This document shows, piece after piece, positions 23,701-31,914 of a stretch of 64,000 bases of DNA. How positions within the stretch are numbered: the first letter of the stretch is position 1; every line of letters starts with the position of its first letter. A model generated the notes under the pieces. The model did no database searches. It was not told the DNA's origin and saw only the letters and a program-made list of their open reading frames with translations. Source of the DNA: Cololabis saira (lineage: Eukaryota; Chordata; Actinopteri; Beloniformes; Belonidae). Where the stretch lies: contig NC_084590.1 of NCBI RefSeq assembly GCF_033807715.1, positions 35,739,505 through 35,803,504 of the forward strand, given 5' to 3'. The position numbers and the translations under genes were made by a program.

Positions 23701-26700
23701 ATTATGGTCGCTATGCGCTGGCCAGGGAAGCACTGGCTGGCGGAGATGATCCAAATGCTCTCGGCCCAGCCATGGCCACTTCCGTTACGCAGGGACCTGC
23801 TGTCCCAGGTGAACGGGGAGATATTTCATCCCCATCCGGAGCGCACAGCTCTGTGGGCCTGGCCCGTGAGAGGCTGAATTTAACCGCTGTTGGTTTACCA
23901 CCCAGGGTGGTGGAAACCATTCAGGGTGCCAGGGCTCCATCTACACGCTCATTATGCAATGGTAAATGGGGTGTGTTTGAGGGCTGGTGTGAACTGAATA
24001 ATGTTGTCCCTTATCAGTGCTCCTTGGCGGAGGTATTGTGCTTCCTGCAGGAGCTGATGGATAAGGGGAGGGCTTTCTCCACCATCAAGGTGTATCTGGC
24101 CGCCATTTCTGCCTGCCACGTCGGCTTTGGGAGACATACTATCAGTCAGCACCCGCTGGTGTGCCACTTTATGAAGGGCGCACGCCGAAGGCTCCTGGTC
24201 CCCAGGACCCTTGTCCCATCCTGGGATCTCTCTCTGGTGCTCGGTGCCCTGTGCCAGTGCCCGTCCGAGCCACTGGAATTAATTGACATGAAATTATTGT
24301 CACTTAAGACTGCTTTGCTCTTGGCTTTGTCTTCAGCCAAACGGGTGGGTGAGATGCAGGCTCTATCTGTTGACCCTTCCTGCCTGCAGTTTTCGCCAGG
24401 TTTTAATAAGGCATCCCTTATTCCTAAGCCTTCATTCCTGCCAAAAGTGATACGTCCGTCTTATCACTGTGCCCGGTCAACTCCCTGTGCCCGGTGCACG
24501 CTTTATGCACGTACGTGGAGAGGACGAGGGGTTTCATGAAAGCTGACCAGCTGTTTGTGTCCTGGGCGTTATACCACAAGGGGAAACCCATTTCGCAGCA
24601 ACGGTTGTCTCACTGGATATTGGGTGCTATCAGATTGGCGTATGAGTGCAGGGGCTTACAGGCTCAGATGGGCGTAAGAGCCCACTCCACTCGGGGCATG
24701 GCCACTTCATGTGGAAGTGGAATATAAGGGAGAGGGGCGGGCTCGCCTGTCACTGCTGTCATTGGTCTGTCTCCGACAGACGGAGTGTCATTAGAGCTTC
24801 CGTAGTTCGACCGCATGAGAGCGCTCTCCTATAGGCTGAGATACCTCACTACGTTATCAGAGAACCGGGGTTACGTAAGTAACCTAACGTTTTGTAAGAT
24901 CATAAGAACACACTGACTCATTCAAGAGCACTGTTGCGTTTTATGAATAAAAATAACTTTTTAATAGGCTTCTAGTACATGAATTTTAAAAAAGGACCTG
25001 TGTGGCATTATTACTGGCTCGTTTGAGCACAGGACAGTCGTGGTTCAGAAACAAGAGCAATTGTTTTGTTATTATTATTATATTAGTTTAGACCCATCCA
25101 TCCATCCATCCATCCATACATCCATACATACATACATACATCAATGTATCCATCCATCCATCAATACATTTATCGATACCTGTTTCAGTGCTGTTTAGGG
25201 TCATGGAGGCATTTTTTTCCCCTCAAATGCAGCTCTCAGACACCAGAGAACACTTAGAGCCCGATTTACTAAGATCCTAAATAAAGAGTACTAAATTGCG
25301 TGTGCACTGAAAAAGTTTGCGCGTGCTGTTGTTGCGTGGTTTGCGGGTGATCAACTAAGATTGCGTGCGCAATTGATAACAGGTGCAAACCTCAGTATTT
25401 AAATGAGGTGTTGCGTGTCTTACGGTTTGCGAGCACAAACTTTGCGCCATGGAGAGTCTGGATGGAAAGCACAGTCACAAGTCACAAGCGCAAAATGAAA
25501 TTTGACGAGTTGGAGTTAGAGATATTAGTGGAAGAGGCAAATTGTTGTATTCAGCCCCCCTGCCGTGAAAAGCACCCCCTCGTATATTCAATGATAAGTA
25601 GACCAAGAAAAAAAACAACACACTGACACTTCAATATATTTATATATACACACTCACACAAACACATACTTAGGAGTTTATATTATATATATTTACAAAT
25701 ATTATGGAAGACAACACAGTAAGCAGGCTTGTAACGCCCGCCAATGTAATAATGCCCGCAAACGTAATAAAAATATGCAGTTTTTAATGTAATAATCCTG
25801 CAAATGTAATACATTTCCCACAAACGTAATAGTCGCTGCCTACTACAAAGGTAACACGGGATTTCCCACAAATGTAATAACTATTACGTTTGCTTAGTTT
25901 GTTTTGGTTTAATCAATTTGTGCAAATGGAGGAGGAGGAGAGACCTCATCTCATCATGCGCTTCGGGTTTGCGTGATTCGGGTTTAGGAGCGCACCTTCC
26001 ATGAGAGAGACGCAACAACTGTTTGTCTGTTTTGGAGGTGGCAAAGAGAAGAATAGATATTTCCTCACAAAGACTGTTACACTGGATATTTGCGAGTACA
26101 TTACCCAGACCTATGGTGTGCCCAAATTCAGAGCGCACAGAGCAGAGAGCGCTTTGCCACCTCGGTGGCAAAGCTGTACCCTGGGGTGCCAATGACGTGA
26201 TCTGTAGTTTGCATTATTCGTTTTGGAATACTCAATTTAGATATATACTGCATGGGATTTGGACTCAGAATAATGGCTGTACACAAGTATTTACAGCTGA
26301 TAATGAATCACTGTGAATACATCAATGTCAGTTACGTGTATTGAATGGATGGATGACAACTAAAAGCGTAATCAGACAAGCTTTTCAGTGTTATTTTGGA
26401 CATAGACTAACATGACAGCTCGGACATCATTTTTAATCATCTCTCCAGTCTTGATGCTCCGGTCAGCTCGAGACAATTGTCTCCAGCTGACCGTGGCATG
26501 CCGTGGCAATTATAGCCATTATTCTTTATATGGCTAATGGCTCTGAAATAGCCATTAGTCCAAATCCCATGCAGTATATATCTAAATTGAGTATTCCAAA
26601 ACGAATAATGCAAACTAGTAGATCACGTCATTGGCGCACAATAAGAAACACTTTTTTCTCCATGAAAACACGTGATTTATTTATTATCACAAATAAAAAA

Positions 26701-27780
26701 AATGAAGATGCCTCCTGTGGCAACCTTTTGCTGAATAATACTCGATTTAACATTCAAATAAAATATTTCTCCTTTTGCATGTGGAGAATCCTCACCACAA
26801 TAGTAATGCTGTGCAGATTAGCACCTTCCTTTCGAACGTATTAAATACAGACGCAATCACAATACGCGCAAAAACTTTCAGGCTTGGTAAATCTCATTGC
26901 GCGTGGTAAATGGAGATATTTGCATTTTCCCCTCCCAGTATTTAGCGCGTTCTGCCGGGTACGCCCCATATTGATTATTCATCAGTGCAAAAGTACTAAA
27001 TGGATAGTGTGTGTTATTTTGCGCACGCTATTGTTTGCACGCTGTTAGTAGATCAGCTTGCACCTTGGTTTGCGGGTGCTGTCAAGTTTGCACAGGTTTT
27101 TACACATGCAAACCTTTAGTAAATCAGGCCCTTAGTCTCTTTTCAGCTACAACTGCGTCATATTTAAAGTCGTCCCCAGTAGGACATCTGTAAATCAGTA
27201 CAGTTTAGTTATTGAAAATGATTACTCTTCCTGACAAATGTTTTACCATCGTAGGTGTTCAACTGTCTCTTATTGTGAGTAAAATTACGTACTTGGAAAA
27301 GTTGAATGCTTTTAACAGTTTAATTACAATGTCGTGGCTCAGTTATGGGAAAGTTAGACAACTCAGTATAAAAGTAGCTAGTAGCTGAGCTTTTTATCAC
27401 CTCAGTCTCAAAATTTGGAGATCTAATTTTTTTTTATTATTTGTATTAATGTACAGAGCTCATGAAAATCTACATAATAGATGTTAAAACATAGTTTTAC
27501 AAAGATATTCCATAAAACCTTCATCATTAAGTCGCAAAGAGATGTCTTATGTGCATTTTTATTTCCAGGTCTTCAACCAGAAGATGCGGGAAACTCGCTG
27601 GATCAAACAGAGGCCTTTAGTCAGGTGGAGGTTGAAGAGGTGCCTGCGTCCAAAACGGCAGGAGACGAGCTTCCCTACAGGACTTTGGTGCTGCGCAGAG
27701 GCCTGGCTCTGGCCGTCATGCTGGTCATCTTGGCTGCTGGAATCATTTCGAACCTGTTAATCACTAACTTGGTTACATGA
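606..27780 (+). CDS. slc47a: SLC47A/MATE family multidrug and toxin extrusion transporter, gene 1 (5'-partial)
   Basis: Predicted proton-coupled organic cation exporter of the plasma membrane. Exons read from splice sites and phase: 606-707, 791-859, 4021-4169, 4255-4297, 11370-11414, 11815-11912, 11998-12095, 16105-16218, 16293-16360, 16482-16590, 16810-16885, 17200-17269, 17388-17520, 19053-19147, 19228-19270, 27569-27780 (TGA). They join in frame to 507 codons plus stop. The first coding exon (about 35 residues in gene 3) lies before the window. Family signatures: VFCGHLG and [11 protein letters not shown] in the first two exons, EWWTYE in 16105-16218, VELGAQ in 16293-16360, [11 protein letters not shown] in 16482-16590, and a final hydrophobic helix before the stop. 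Exon sizes match gene 3 from its second to its fifteenth exon. The intron after 17269 has a GC donor. No coding lesion seen. The exact SLC47A paralogue is not resolved. Confidence 0.95.
1000..1729 (+). mobile_element. Degenerate L2/CR1-like LINE, endonuclease part (5' half, split by a hAT element)
   Basis: Frame-shifted translation shows an apurinic-endonuclease-type LINE domain: [11 protein letters not shown], then [17 protein letters not shown], then [10 protein letters not shown]. The reading breaks several times, so it is a relic. It stops at a hAT element at 1730 and resumes at 3108 with [19 protein letters not shown]. Clade is inferred from general similarity only. Lies in an intron of MATE gene 1. 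Confidence 0.7.
1730..3099. mobile_element. Non-autonomous hAT-type DNA transposon with 8-bp target-site duplication
   Basis: 1370 bp. Left terminus CAGGGTCGGCGCCA, right terminus (reverse complement) CAGTGTCGGCGCCA, flanked by perfect 8-bp copies of GAAAAGAG at 1722-1729 and 3100-3107. The 8-bp duplication and CAG-type ends fit the hAT superfamily. No transposase frame seen. The inside is composite: CTGTGAG-type short tandem repeats at 2078-2127, a nested MITE-like block at about 2379-2601, internal inverted segments around 1945 and 2660, and a near-perfect palindrome at 2767-2804. Confidence 0.85.
2379..2601. mobile_element. Nested MITE-like block inside the hAT element
   Basis: Left end GGGGTCTCCAACCCTGC and right end GAGTTGGAGACCCATG are inverted relative to each other. 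Internal motifs TATCCAGCATGTTTTAG and AACATGCTGGATAGG are also inverted. No clear target-site duplication found, so the limits are approximate. Confidence 0.5.
3108..3990 (+). mobile_element. L2/CR1-like LINE, 3' half with C-terminal reverse-transcriptase remnant
   Basis: Continues the LINE split at 1729. Most of the reverse transcriptase is deleted near 3300. The last part reads LLPVRG-like, then [20 protein letters not shown], then [19 protein letters not shown], the usual C-terminal region of fish LINEs, ending with a TGTAAAGCACTTTGAAT tail at about 3967. Its end is about 35 bases upstream of the splice acceptor at 4020. Confidence 0.75.
4390..5225 (-). mobile_element. Minus-strand LINE 3' fragment (C-terminal RT remnant and 3' UTR)
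   Basis: On the minus strand 5219-5022 reads [20 protein letters not shown] and 5025-4738 reads [20 protein letters not shown], then [16 protein letters not shown] and [13 protein letters not shown], the C-terminal RT region common in fish LINEs. The rest to 4390 is a non-coding tail. Two frames, so inactive. In the 7-kb intron of MATE gene 1. Confidence 0.7.
5226..6330. other. Intron sequence of MATE gene 1 with no recognised feature
   Basis: AT-rich, no long open frame, no tandem array and no exon with MATE similarity on either strand. Confidence 0.6.
6340..7788 (+). mobile_element. LINE 3' fragment with RT C-terminus, 3' UTR and internal (TA)n
   Basis: Broken translation reads [19 protein letters not shown], then [19 protein letters not shown] and [13 protein letters not shown], the C-terminal RT region of a LINE. 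A TA repeat (about 7050-7125) and an ATAATAATA run follow. The tail near 7620-7640 is AAATCAAATCAAATC. The part from 6773 on is duplicated at 9807. Confidence 0.7.
6773..8132 (+). repeat. Long direct repeat, copy 1 (LINE tail plus LTR)
   Basis: Near-identical to 9807-11111. It starts at TTTTATGACAGAGAGGGG and ends with the LTR terminus CCATGACA. The copies differ by TA-repeat length, loss of a duplicated TATGGTTG-type unit, one ATA unit and two point differences within the LTR, so the duplication is young. Confidence 0.95.
7794..8132 (+). mobile_element. LTR of short LTR retroelement 1 (upstream copy)
   Basis: 339 bp, TGTCAGGGTTTGACA at the start and CCATGACA at the end (TGTCA/TGACA ends), with AATAAA at about 8049. 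Flanked on the left by GGGAC at 7789-7793. The same 5 bases follow the downstream LTR at 11112-11116, as expected for a target-site duplication. Confidence 0.85.
8310..8508. repeat. 33-bp minisatellite (about 6 copies)
   Basis: Unit GTTCCTGTGGTGGTCCCGGA followed by CGCACCTCTCCAC. Encodes an 11-residue [11 protein letters not shown] repeat in the element frame. Also open on the opposite strand. Confidence 0.95.
8540..8750. repeat. About 30-33-bp CCCCCC-rich minisatellite
   Basis: Repeats of AGCCGGCTCCGAGGACTCGT plus a run of 6-8 C, encoding [14 protein letters not shown] repeats. The variable C-run length shifts the frame within the array. Confidence 0.9.
8808..9005. repeat. 30-bp minisatellite (about 6-7 copies)
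   Basis: Unit GGCACCTCGGACCCGGGTAC plus CCCCGCAGCC, encoding [10 protein letters not shown]. Confidence 0.95.
9040..9225. repeat. 30-bp minisatellite (about 6 copies)
   Basis: Unit CCGGCCCCCCGCATCCTGTC plus TGCCCCGGTT, encoding [10 protein letters not shown]. Confidence 0.95.
9232..9535. repeat. 27-bp minisatellite (about 11 copies)
   Basis: Unit CCTGAGGCGGTCCCGCAGCC plus CTCTGTT, encoding the nine-residue repeat PEAVPQPSV. Units are nearly identical. Confidence 0.95.
9538..9605. repeat. 18-bp minisatellite (about 3-4 copies)
   Basis: Unit CCCGAGCCCCGTCAGGTT, encoding PEPRQV. Confidence 0.9.
9807..11111 (+). repeat. Long direct repeat, copy 2 (LINE tail plus LTR)
   Basis: Second copy of 6773-8132. 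Its left junction lies inside the LTR-element interior (CCCTTGAGTCCC then TTTTATGACAGAG), and the two breakpoints share TTTT. Its LTR ends at 11111, followed by GGGAC and single-copy intron sequence. Confidence 0.95.
10773..11111 (+). mobile_element. LTR of short LTR retroelement 1 (downstream copy)
   Basis: 339 bp with the same TGTCA and TGACA ends as 7794-8132; I see two base differences. It is followed by GGGAC (11112-11116), matching the GGGAC before the upstream LTR. Confidence 0.85.
11500..11705. repeat. TATG/TA microsatellite
   Basis: Alternating TATGTATG and TATATA runs with two TATACCGGTATATG blocks. Lies in the intron between exons 11370-11414 and 11815-11912. Confidence 0.95.
12096..13355. 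other. Intron of MATE gene 1, no clear gene or element
   Basis: Contains a short CATTCATTC patch near 12745-12765 and a G-homopolymer at about 13019-13030. No exon or transposon end recognised. Confidence 0.5.
13956..14534 (-). CDS. Gag-like proline-rich ORF of LTR element 2 (frame-shifted)
   Basis: 192-residue frame. The first about 45 residues ([24 protein letters not shown], a run of [13 protein letters not shown]) match the start of the frame in element 1. A frame change near residue 65 then puts the [10 protein letters not shown] and VQAP repeats in the frame 14334-13834, which ends RVPPAHPG. I find no catalytic or zinc-finger motif. It may be a structural Gag remnant; this is inference from position after the LTR. 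Confidence 0.6.
   Translation of the reverse strand: MDPAGESFAFWQYVYREAELSILGWQDPEEEEEEEESPFWVTRLARGGPGVLSPRGDDGGASPSLFWWGSWTHLTLFLFRGWSRTPRGQHQGPGFPLSQRRGPGFPLSQRRGPGFPLSRLLVSCLPPSQVPRRVQVPAESKPHAESKPHAESKPHAESKPHAESKPHAESKPHAESKPHTIAQAKVHAKTQA
14000..14270. repeat. 18-bp and 30-bp minisatellites inside LTR element 2
   Basis: About seven copies of GGCTTGGACTCGGCATGG (18 bp) at 14000-14125 and three copies of a 30-bp unit with GAGGGGGAACCCGGGTCCTC at 14178-14265. This is the same organisation as in element 1, with different units. Confidence 0.9.
15248..16104. other. Intron of MATE gene 1, nothing recognised
   Basis: AT-rich sequence with no long frame, tandem array or transposon terminus. 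Confidence 0.5.
17552..18961 (-). mobile_element. piggyBac-type MITE copy 2, carrying an exon-intron-exon cassette (minus)
   Basis: Ends AGGTGACATATTATGG and ATAGATCCCCT, flanked by TTAA at 17548-17551 and 18962-18965. It starts 31 bases after the donor of exon 17388-17520. On the minus strand it carries a possible first exon ending CACGAGTCAGCG at 18565 with donor GTAAGTGA, a 149-base gap, an acceptor TTTTCAG before ATCTTCCAAGCACC (18415), and AATAAA at 18306-18301. Copy 4 has the same layout. Confidence 0.8.
19640..20815. mobile_element. MITE-like repeat rich in AAGTACTTAAGTAAAAGTA motifs
   Basis: Begins near GCAGAGGTGGAAAAAGTA and repeats TACTTAAGTAAAAGTA many times. AAGTAAAAGTAAAAGTACAG recurs at about 20755. 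The middle (20190-20400) is GC-rich, and 20405-20615 holds two stretches of the palindromic CCTACGCCGTAG repeat. Limits and family are uncertain; a hAT-type non-autonomous element is my guess. Confidence 0.45.
20818..24895 (+). mobile_element. DIRS1-like tyrosine-recombinase retrotransposon, degenerate
   Basis: In order: a gag-like region (about 21260-22130, acidic [10 protein letters not shown], then [20 protein letters not shown]); reverse transcriptase (about 22380-22890, [20 protein letters not shown]); RNase H (about 23150-23500, [19 protein letters not shown]); and a tyrosine recombinase (about 23870-24730) with [10 protein letters not shown] and [11 protein letters not shown], which carry the expected arginines. 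The frames are broken by shifts between and within domains. The right end reads GAACCGGGGTTACGTAAGTA; I could not find its inverted partner on the left, so that end may be lost. Confidence 0.85.
23541..24539 (+). CDS. DIRS1-like tyrosine recombinase, N-terminal and core part (broken)
   Basis: 332-residue frame. The first third overlaps the end of the RNase H region in another frame. From about residue 110 it reads as a DIRS/phage-type recombinase: [57 protein letters not shown], and [15 protein letters not shown] holding the first conserved Arg. It shifts frame near 24490; the HSTRG motif continues in the frame 24494-24727, and the terminal tyrosine is not seen. Confidence 0.7.
   Translation: MGPQSPGGETNLGEIRPGPRRSLRIANKGSVSSVLLSIYISHSGESEGASPLSNYGRYALAREALAGGDDPNALGPAMATSVTQGPAVPGERGDISSPSGAHSSVGLARERLNLTAVGLPPRVVETIQGARAPSTRSLCNGKWGVFEGWCELNNVVPYQCSLAEVLCFLQELMDKGRAFSTIKVYLAAISACHVGFGRHTISQHPLVCHFMKGARRRLLVPRTLVPSWDLSLVLGALCQCPSEPLELIDMKLLSLKTALLLALSSAKRVGEMQALSVDPSCLQFSPGFNKASLIPKPSFLPKVIRPSYHCARSTPCARCTLYARTWRGRGVS
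25087..25175. repeat. ATCC/ATAC tetranucleotide repeat
   Basis: CATCCATCCATCCATCCATA followed by CATACATACATA and more CATC units. Confidence 0.9.
25725..25890. repeat. Cluster of CCCGCAAACGTAATAA-like motifs
   Basis: GTAATA boxes preceded by CCCGC(C/A)AA(T/C), CTGCAAAT, CCCACAAAC and CCCACAAAT recur about six times at irregular spacing, with ATTACGTTTG inverted at the end. Absent from copy B of the host element, so it is probably a nested insertion. Confidence 0.6.
26188..26636. mobile_element. Nested inverted-repeat element with about 85-bp arms
   Basis: The left arm (26188-26278, CCAATGACGTGATCTGTAGT onwards) is nearly the exact reverse complement of the right arm (26550-26636, ending TAGATCACGTCATTGG). 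About 270 bp lie between. Nothing coding inside. Confidence 0.8.
27135..27568. other. End of the last intron of MATE gene 1, nothing recognised
   Basis: AT-rich, leading to the acceptor ATTTCCAG at 27561-27568. Confidence 0.5.
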
Positions 27781-28026
27781 CTGGGAGCGAAGTCTACTGT
27801 ACTTAGCAGGGAGAGCCCTTAGCCACCGGTGCTCAGCATAACGCAGGTTCTTGTGCTGCATGACGAGGTAGAAGCACAAGTGCAGATGAGCAAGAGGCAA
27901 AGAGAATCCAGAAAGGAAGAAGCCGTGTGATGAACAAACAAGATATTCTCTGAAAGCAGCCGGCCACAGTCGAAGAGTTGAGTTACATTGAGGAAGGTTT
28001 AACAGCTGTTTTGCTTGACATATTAA

Positions 28027-28032
28027 AATAAA
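28027..28032 (+). terminator. Polyadenylation signal AATAAA for MATE gene 1
   Basis: AATAAA about 247 bases after the stop of gene 1, the first canonical signal seen downstream. It lies only about 30 bases before the stop of the conserved C-terminal frame of the opposing gene 2, so the two 3' ends nearly touch. Confidence 0.5.
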
Positions 28033-30054
28033 TCTTTCATCTTTGGTTCACTCTGACGCTTTATGAGAAACTTTGATCCGGAGGGTGTGTTGAGTTGATC
28101 AGGTCTATAGTGTGGTTTCTCTGTGCGGAGTGGGTCTCTGGCAAGGGCACAAAGAAGTGCACGCTTGCTCCCACTGCAAGAAGAGTAAGAGCTGCAAACA
28201 TCGCAAGGCCACGTCTGACGATGAGCTGGCTGGGGGAGAGACGGCCAGCTTCCTGCTGCCGGGCCACATGTACCAGTTTGTCTCAGTGTTCCCATCATAG
28301 CACTCCGTGCTGACGGACATGTAGCCATCCGCCGACTGGGTGAAGTTGTCAAATTCAGCTTTGGTTAATTTGTTGTCTTATAGATCATAAGCTTGCATGA
28401 AAACATGACATTAAATAGATAGAAAAGGAAAATACTTGCTCTCTCACTGCACACTGTTTGAACGGCAGGTCCCTCTGTGTCTGATGAGCCAGCCGTGCCA
28501 AATAATAACAAGTTTGTGGTTTTCTGAGCTCGTTTCACAGCCTGCAAACAAGCAGACAGAAAAGCTCAGCTACTTCTAATACTTGTGATTGATTGTTGCA
28601 TGAAATGAGCAATGAGATTGTTGCAATAAATTCTCATTCCAAGTCTAAATTGAGGCCCTGTGTGGTTTCAGTTGTTAGATTAGCCAAGAGCCTACCTCCT
28701 CTGTCATCTTATCCAAATTCAGCTTAAAGATGACAGTAATGTAGAAAGTGGATTGGAAGACTACGCAAACGAGCAGTCCCAGCCAAAAACCTGAGGAGAA
28801 AAATGTCTGAGTGCAAAGAAGTCCTCGCTTGAAAAAGAAAATCACAGAATAGGAACGTGTTTCAGGTACCTAAAACTCTAAGTTTGGCAACAAACATTAA
28901 AGTAACGCTCAAAGAAAGCCCAATGCAGTAGTATCCAATGAAATTAGCCACAGTTGGTATCTTCTGTTTGCCTGTGTCCAAGAAGATGCCTGTGCACACA
29001 CACTGGGACATGAAGAAGCAAATCTCTTATTAGTATGCAGTGTCTCGTAAACATGCAGCTATGTGGCCATTTCTGCATTTTCAACATTTTATGGAGTATA
29101 TTTAAATTAATCTGAAATTCACTGAAATAAAATGAAGACTGTCGGCTCACCACAAGACCATCAAAGAACTGCAGGAAGCAGTACGCATTCATCAAGTGCG
29201 AGACCAGACCTATGATCTTCCTGAAAATGAGGTTTTGCAATGAAAGATTTCCATTCAGATCATACCAGCAGTATTTAAAAGGAGTGTTACTGAAAGGTGA
29301 CTGCAGCAGTTCAGACGCACTCGTCAGAGGTGAAGATGAAGCCGATCACTGATTTAGTAGAGCCAAGCACAACTCCTTCAATAACTGCAAAGCTACCTGA
29401 AAAGAAAAAGGAAAAAAAAAAGAGCTGGCAAATCTGTCAAACACTAGAGATGCTACAGATAATCACAACTGATACAAGTCTGACCTGAGCTGACCTGCAA
29501 GAGTGAGGGACACCTTGCTGGTTAGGACCGCCCTGGCACTGTCTCCTGCACCGAGAGCGTTCCCGACTCGTGCACATGCTGCAGCTTGGATACCGAGTGG
29601 GAACTATGTGTGGGAAAGCATAAAGCATTTACTCACATGCAGATTTGATACAAGTTTAAAAGTCAGACAGCTGTGCTCCACATGCAGTCAGTACACTACC
29701 ATGTAGGTGATGAAAGCCACCATTATCACAGCATGCTGGGCTGCAAGCTCATCTTCACTCAGCATTCCTGATAAGTGTAAGTAAAGGGAAATGATCAGTC
29801 ATGTCACGAAAAACGGTGTTCTTATTGAACGGATTATTTCGTTAACCGCAAAGAATCCCCCGAACTCATAAACCCACCACTCAAAGCATTTCATTAAAGT
29901 GCTGGGGATGGCCAGCTTCATGTAGGAGCCCCACTCCTGCAGTGATTCTGCAGACCAGCCTGCAGGGGGAGGGAGAAGCTAATTTATGCTATAGAGGAAA
30001 AAACCCCGGGAAAAGAACAAACAGGTGCCTGTGGTCTGTACGCCACCGCTCCAA

Positions 30055-31168
30055 GGGCCTGATTTACTAAAGGTTTGCGTGCGTAAAAACGTGTGCAAAC
30101 TTGACATCACCCGCAAACCAATGTGCAAGCTGATCTACTAACAGCGTGCAAAGAGGACTGCGCCTCTCAAATGAGCAAAATAGCACACGCTGTTCATTTA
30201 GTACTTTTGCCCTGATGAATAATCAATATGGGGCGTACCCGCCAGAAAGCGCAAAATACTGGGAGGGGAAAATGCAAATAGGTTCATTTACCACACGCAA
30301 TGACATTTACCAAGCCCGAAAGTAATTGCGGGGATTGTGATTGCGTCTGTATAATACGTTCGAAAGGAAGGTGCTTATCTGCCCAGCATTACGCACCGAT
30401 GGCTGCTGTTATTGTGGTGTTGTGCCGTATTCAGCACCCCTGCCGTGCAAAGCACCCCCTCATACACACTCAGACAAACACATACTTAGGAGTTTATATT
30501 ATATATATTGACAAATATTATGGAAGACAACACAGCAAGCAGGCTATTAATTAATGACATCAATAACCATTTACCCGATTTTTGTTATCTGTGACTGTGA
30601 TTGTGGGAAAGTATGACTATTGTGGAATCCATGAGCGCATTTAAACATGAATCATTAACACAAAACTGGACGCTAAACAGAACGTGACACTGAATGAGAA
30701 TATAATTTTTGTCATTGTGTGTACGTTGTCATTTGTAGTCAATTAAACATGAGCATTTAGTCCTTTTTGACATTTACTCGTGAATAAGAGATCTCTGGGT
30801 AATATATGTTGACGAGGGGGTGTTTTTCACGGCAGGGGTGCTGAATACGGCACAACACTTTTGGTAATGTTTAAATTTCTTTGCTGGAGTTCATGAATGT
30901 GTTTATTTGCCTCTTCCACTAATATTTCTAACTCCACAGTGTCAAATTTCATTTTGCGCTTGCGATCCTGCTTTCCATCCAGACTATCCATGGCGCAAAC
31001 CGCAAGACACGCAACACCTCATTTAAATACTGCTTTTTGCACCTGTTATCAATTGCACGAGCATCCTTAGTTGATCACCGGCAAAACACACAACAACAGC
31101 ACGTGCAAACTTTTTCCGTGCACACGCAATTTAGTACTCTTTATTTAGGATCTAAGTAAATCGGGCCC
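30055..31168 (-). mobile_element. PIF/Harbinger-type element, copy B (inverted relative to copy A)
   Basis: Ends GGGCCTGATTTACTAAAGG and, reversed, GGGCCCGATTTACTTAGATC, flanked by CAA at 30052-30054 and 31169-31171. Same interior as copy A in reverse: CAAATTTCATTTTGCGCTTG corresponds to the Myb-like KRKMKF region, and TTTGCGGT-type ends match. It sits 20 bases from the eighth exon of MATE gene 2. Confidence 0.8.
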
Positions 31169-31662
31169 CAAGTGTTAATGTCCCTCACCTCCCCATGTTT
31201 TCACATGGAGCTTCTTCCACCAAATGTAAGCAAACAGAAAAGCACTTATATAAATCTGAGTGTTGGCTGCTGCAGATCCACTGGAAAATAAATATTCAGG
31301 GTAATGTTGGTGTGTGCAGAAATATTATTCAGATTTAAACATTGATACTGAGCTGTAAGATCATGATTACCCAACACCGAGATCCAGCCAATAAAGGAAG
31401 GTGTAGTTTGTCACCACGTTCGCTATGTTTGCCAAAGCAGCAGTGTACAGTGTATACCCTGAGAACAAAGACAAAAGGACATGGGATTACCATGACTCAT
31501 CAAAATGTCGTACAGTATTCAAAATTAACATAGATTATGTATTTGTTTATTTATTTACAATATTTATACATTCTAACATCAGGTTATAAAGAATCAACAT
31601 CCATGCACCTGATTCTGCAGGTAGGACACCTGAAGATGATGGAGGTTTATAAGGTTTATAAT

Positions 31663-31914
31663 TGTAGCAGAGCGAGTGCTACGGGGGCCCGACCGACAGG
31701 ATGGAGAGACACAGAGTTTCGTGCAGAACCCTTTTTATTGCAGTTACACACCCAGGACACAGTGCACAAGCACCTCACGCCAGCAGCAACTCCTCCGAAC
31801 CCCTCGCTGCTGTCCAGCTCTGCCTTATAAAGGCAGGCAGGGTGGAGAGCTGCAGCCACTCAGGCGGATGGGACACAGGTGCGCGTGTCCCATCAACCTC
31901 TCCACCCTGCCACA
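31663..31914 (-). mobile_element. Solo LTR inside the damaged sixth exon region of MATE gene 2
   Basis: 252 bp. On the minus strand it runs TGTGGCAGGGTGGAGAGG to CTCTGCTACA (TG..CA ends), with a TTTATAAGG TATA-like box and AATAAA at 31739-31734. Flanked by perfect 5-bp ATAAT (31658-31662 and 31915-31919). Family not recognised. Confidence 0.85.

Larger units (their letters stand above)
25257..27131 (+). mobile_element. PIF/Harbinger-type element, copy A
   Basis: Left end GAGCCCGATTTACTAAGATC, right end (reverse complement) GGGCCTGATTTACTAAAGG, flanked by TTA (25254-25256 and 27132-27134), the usual PIF/Harbinger target. A small frame at 25408-25626 includes [19 protein letters not shown], which looks like the start of the Myb/SANT-like accessory protein of Harbinger elements. 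No transposase. Two other elements are nested inside (about 25725-25890 and 26188-26636). Confidence 0.8.
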
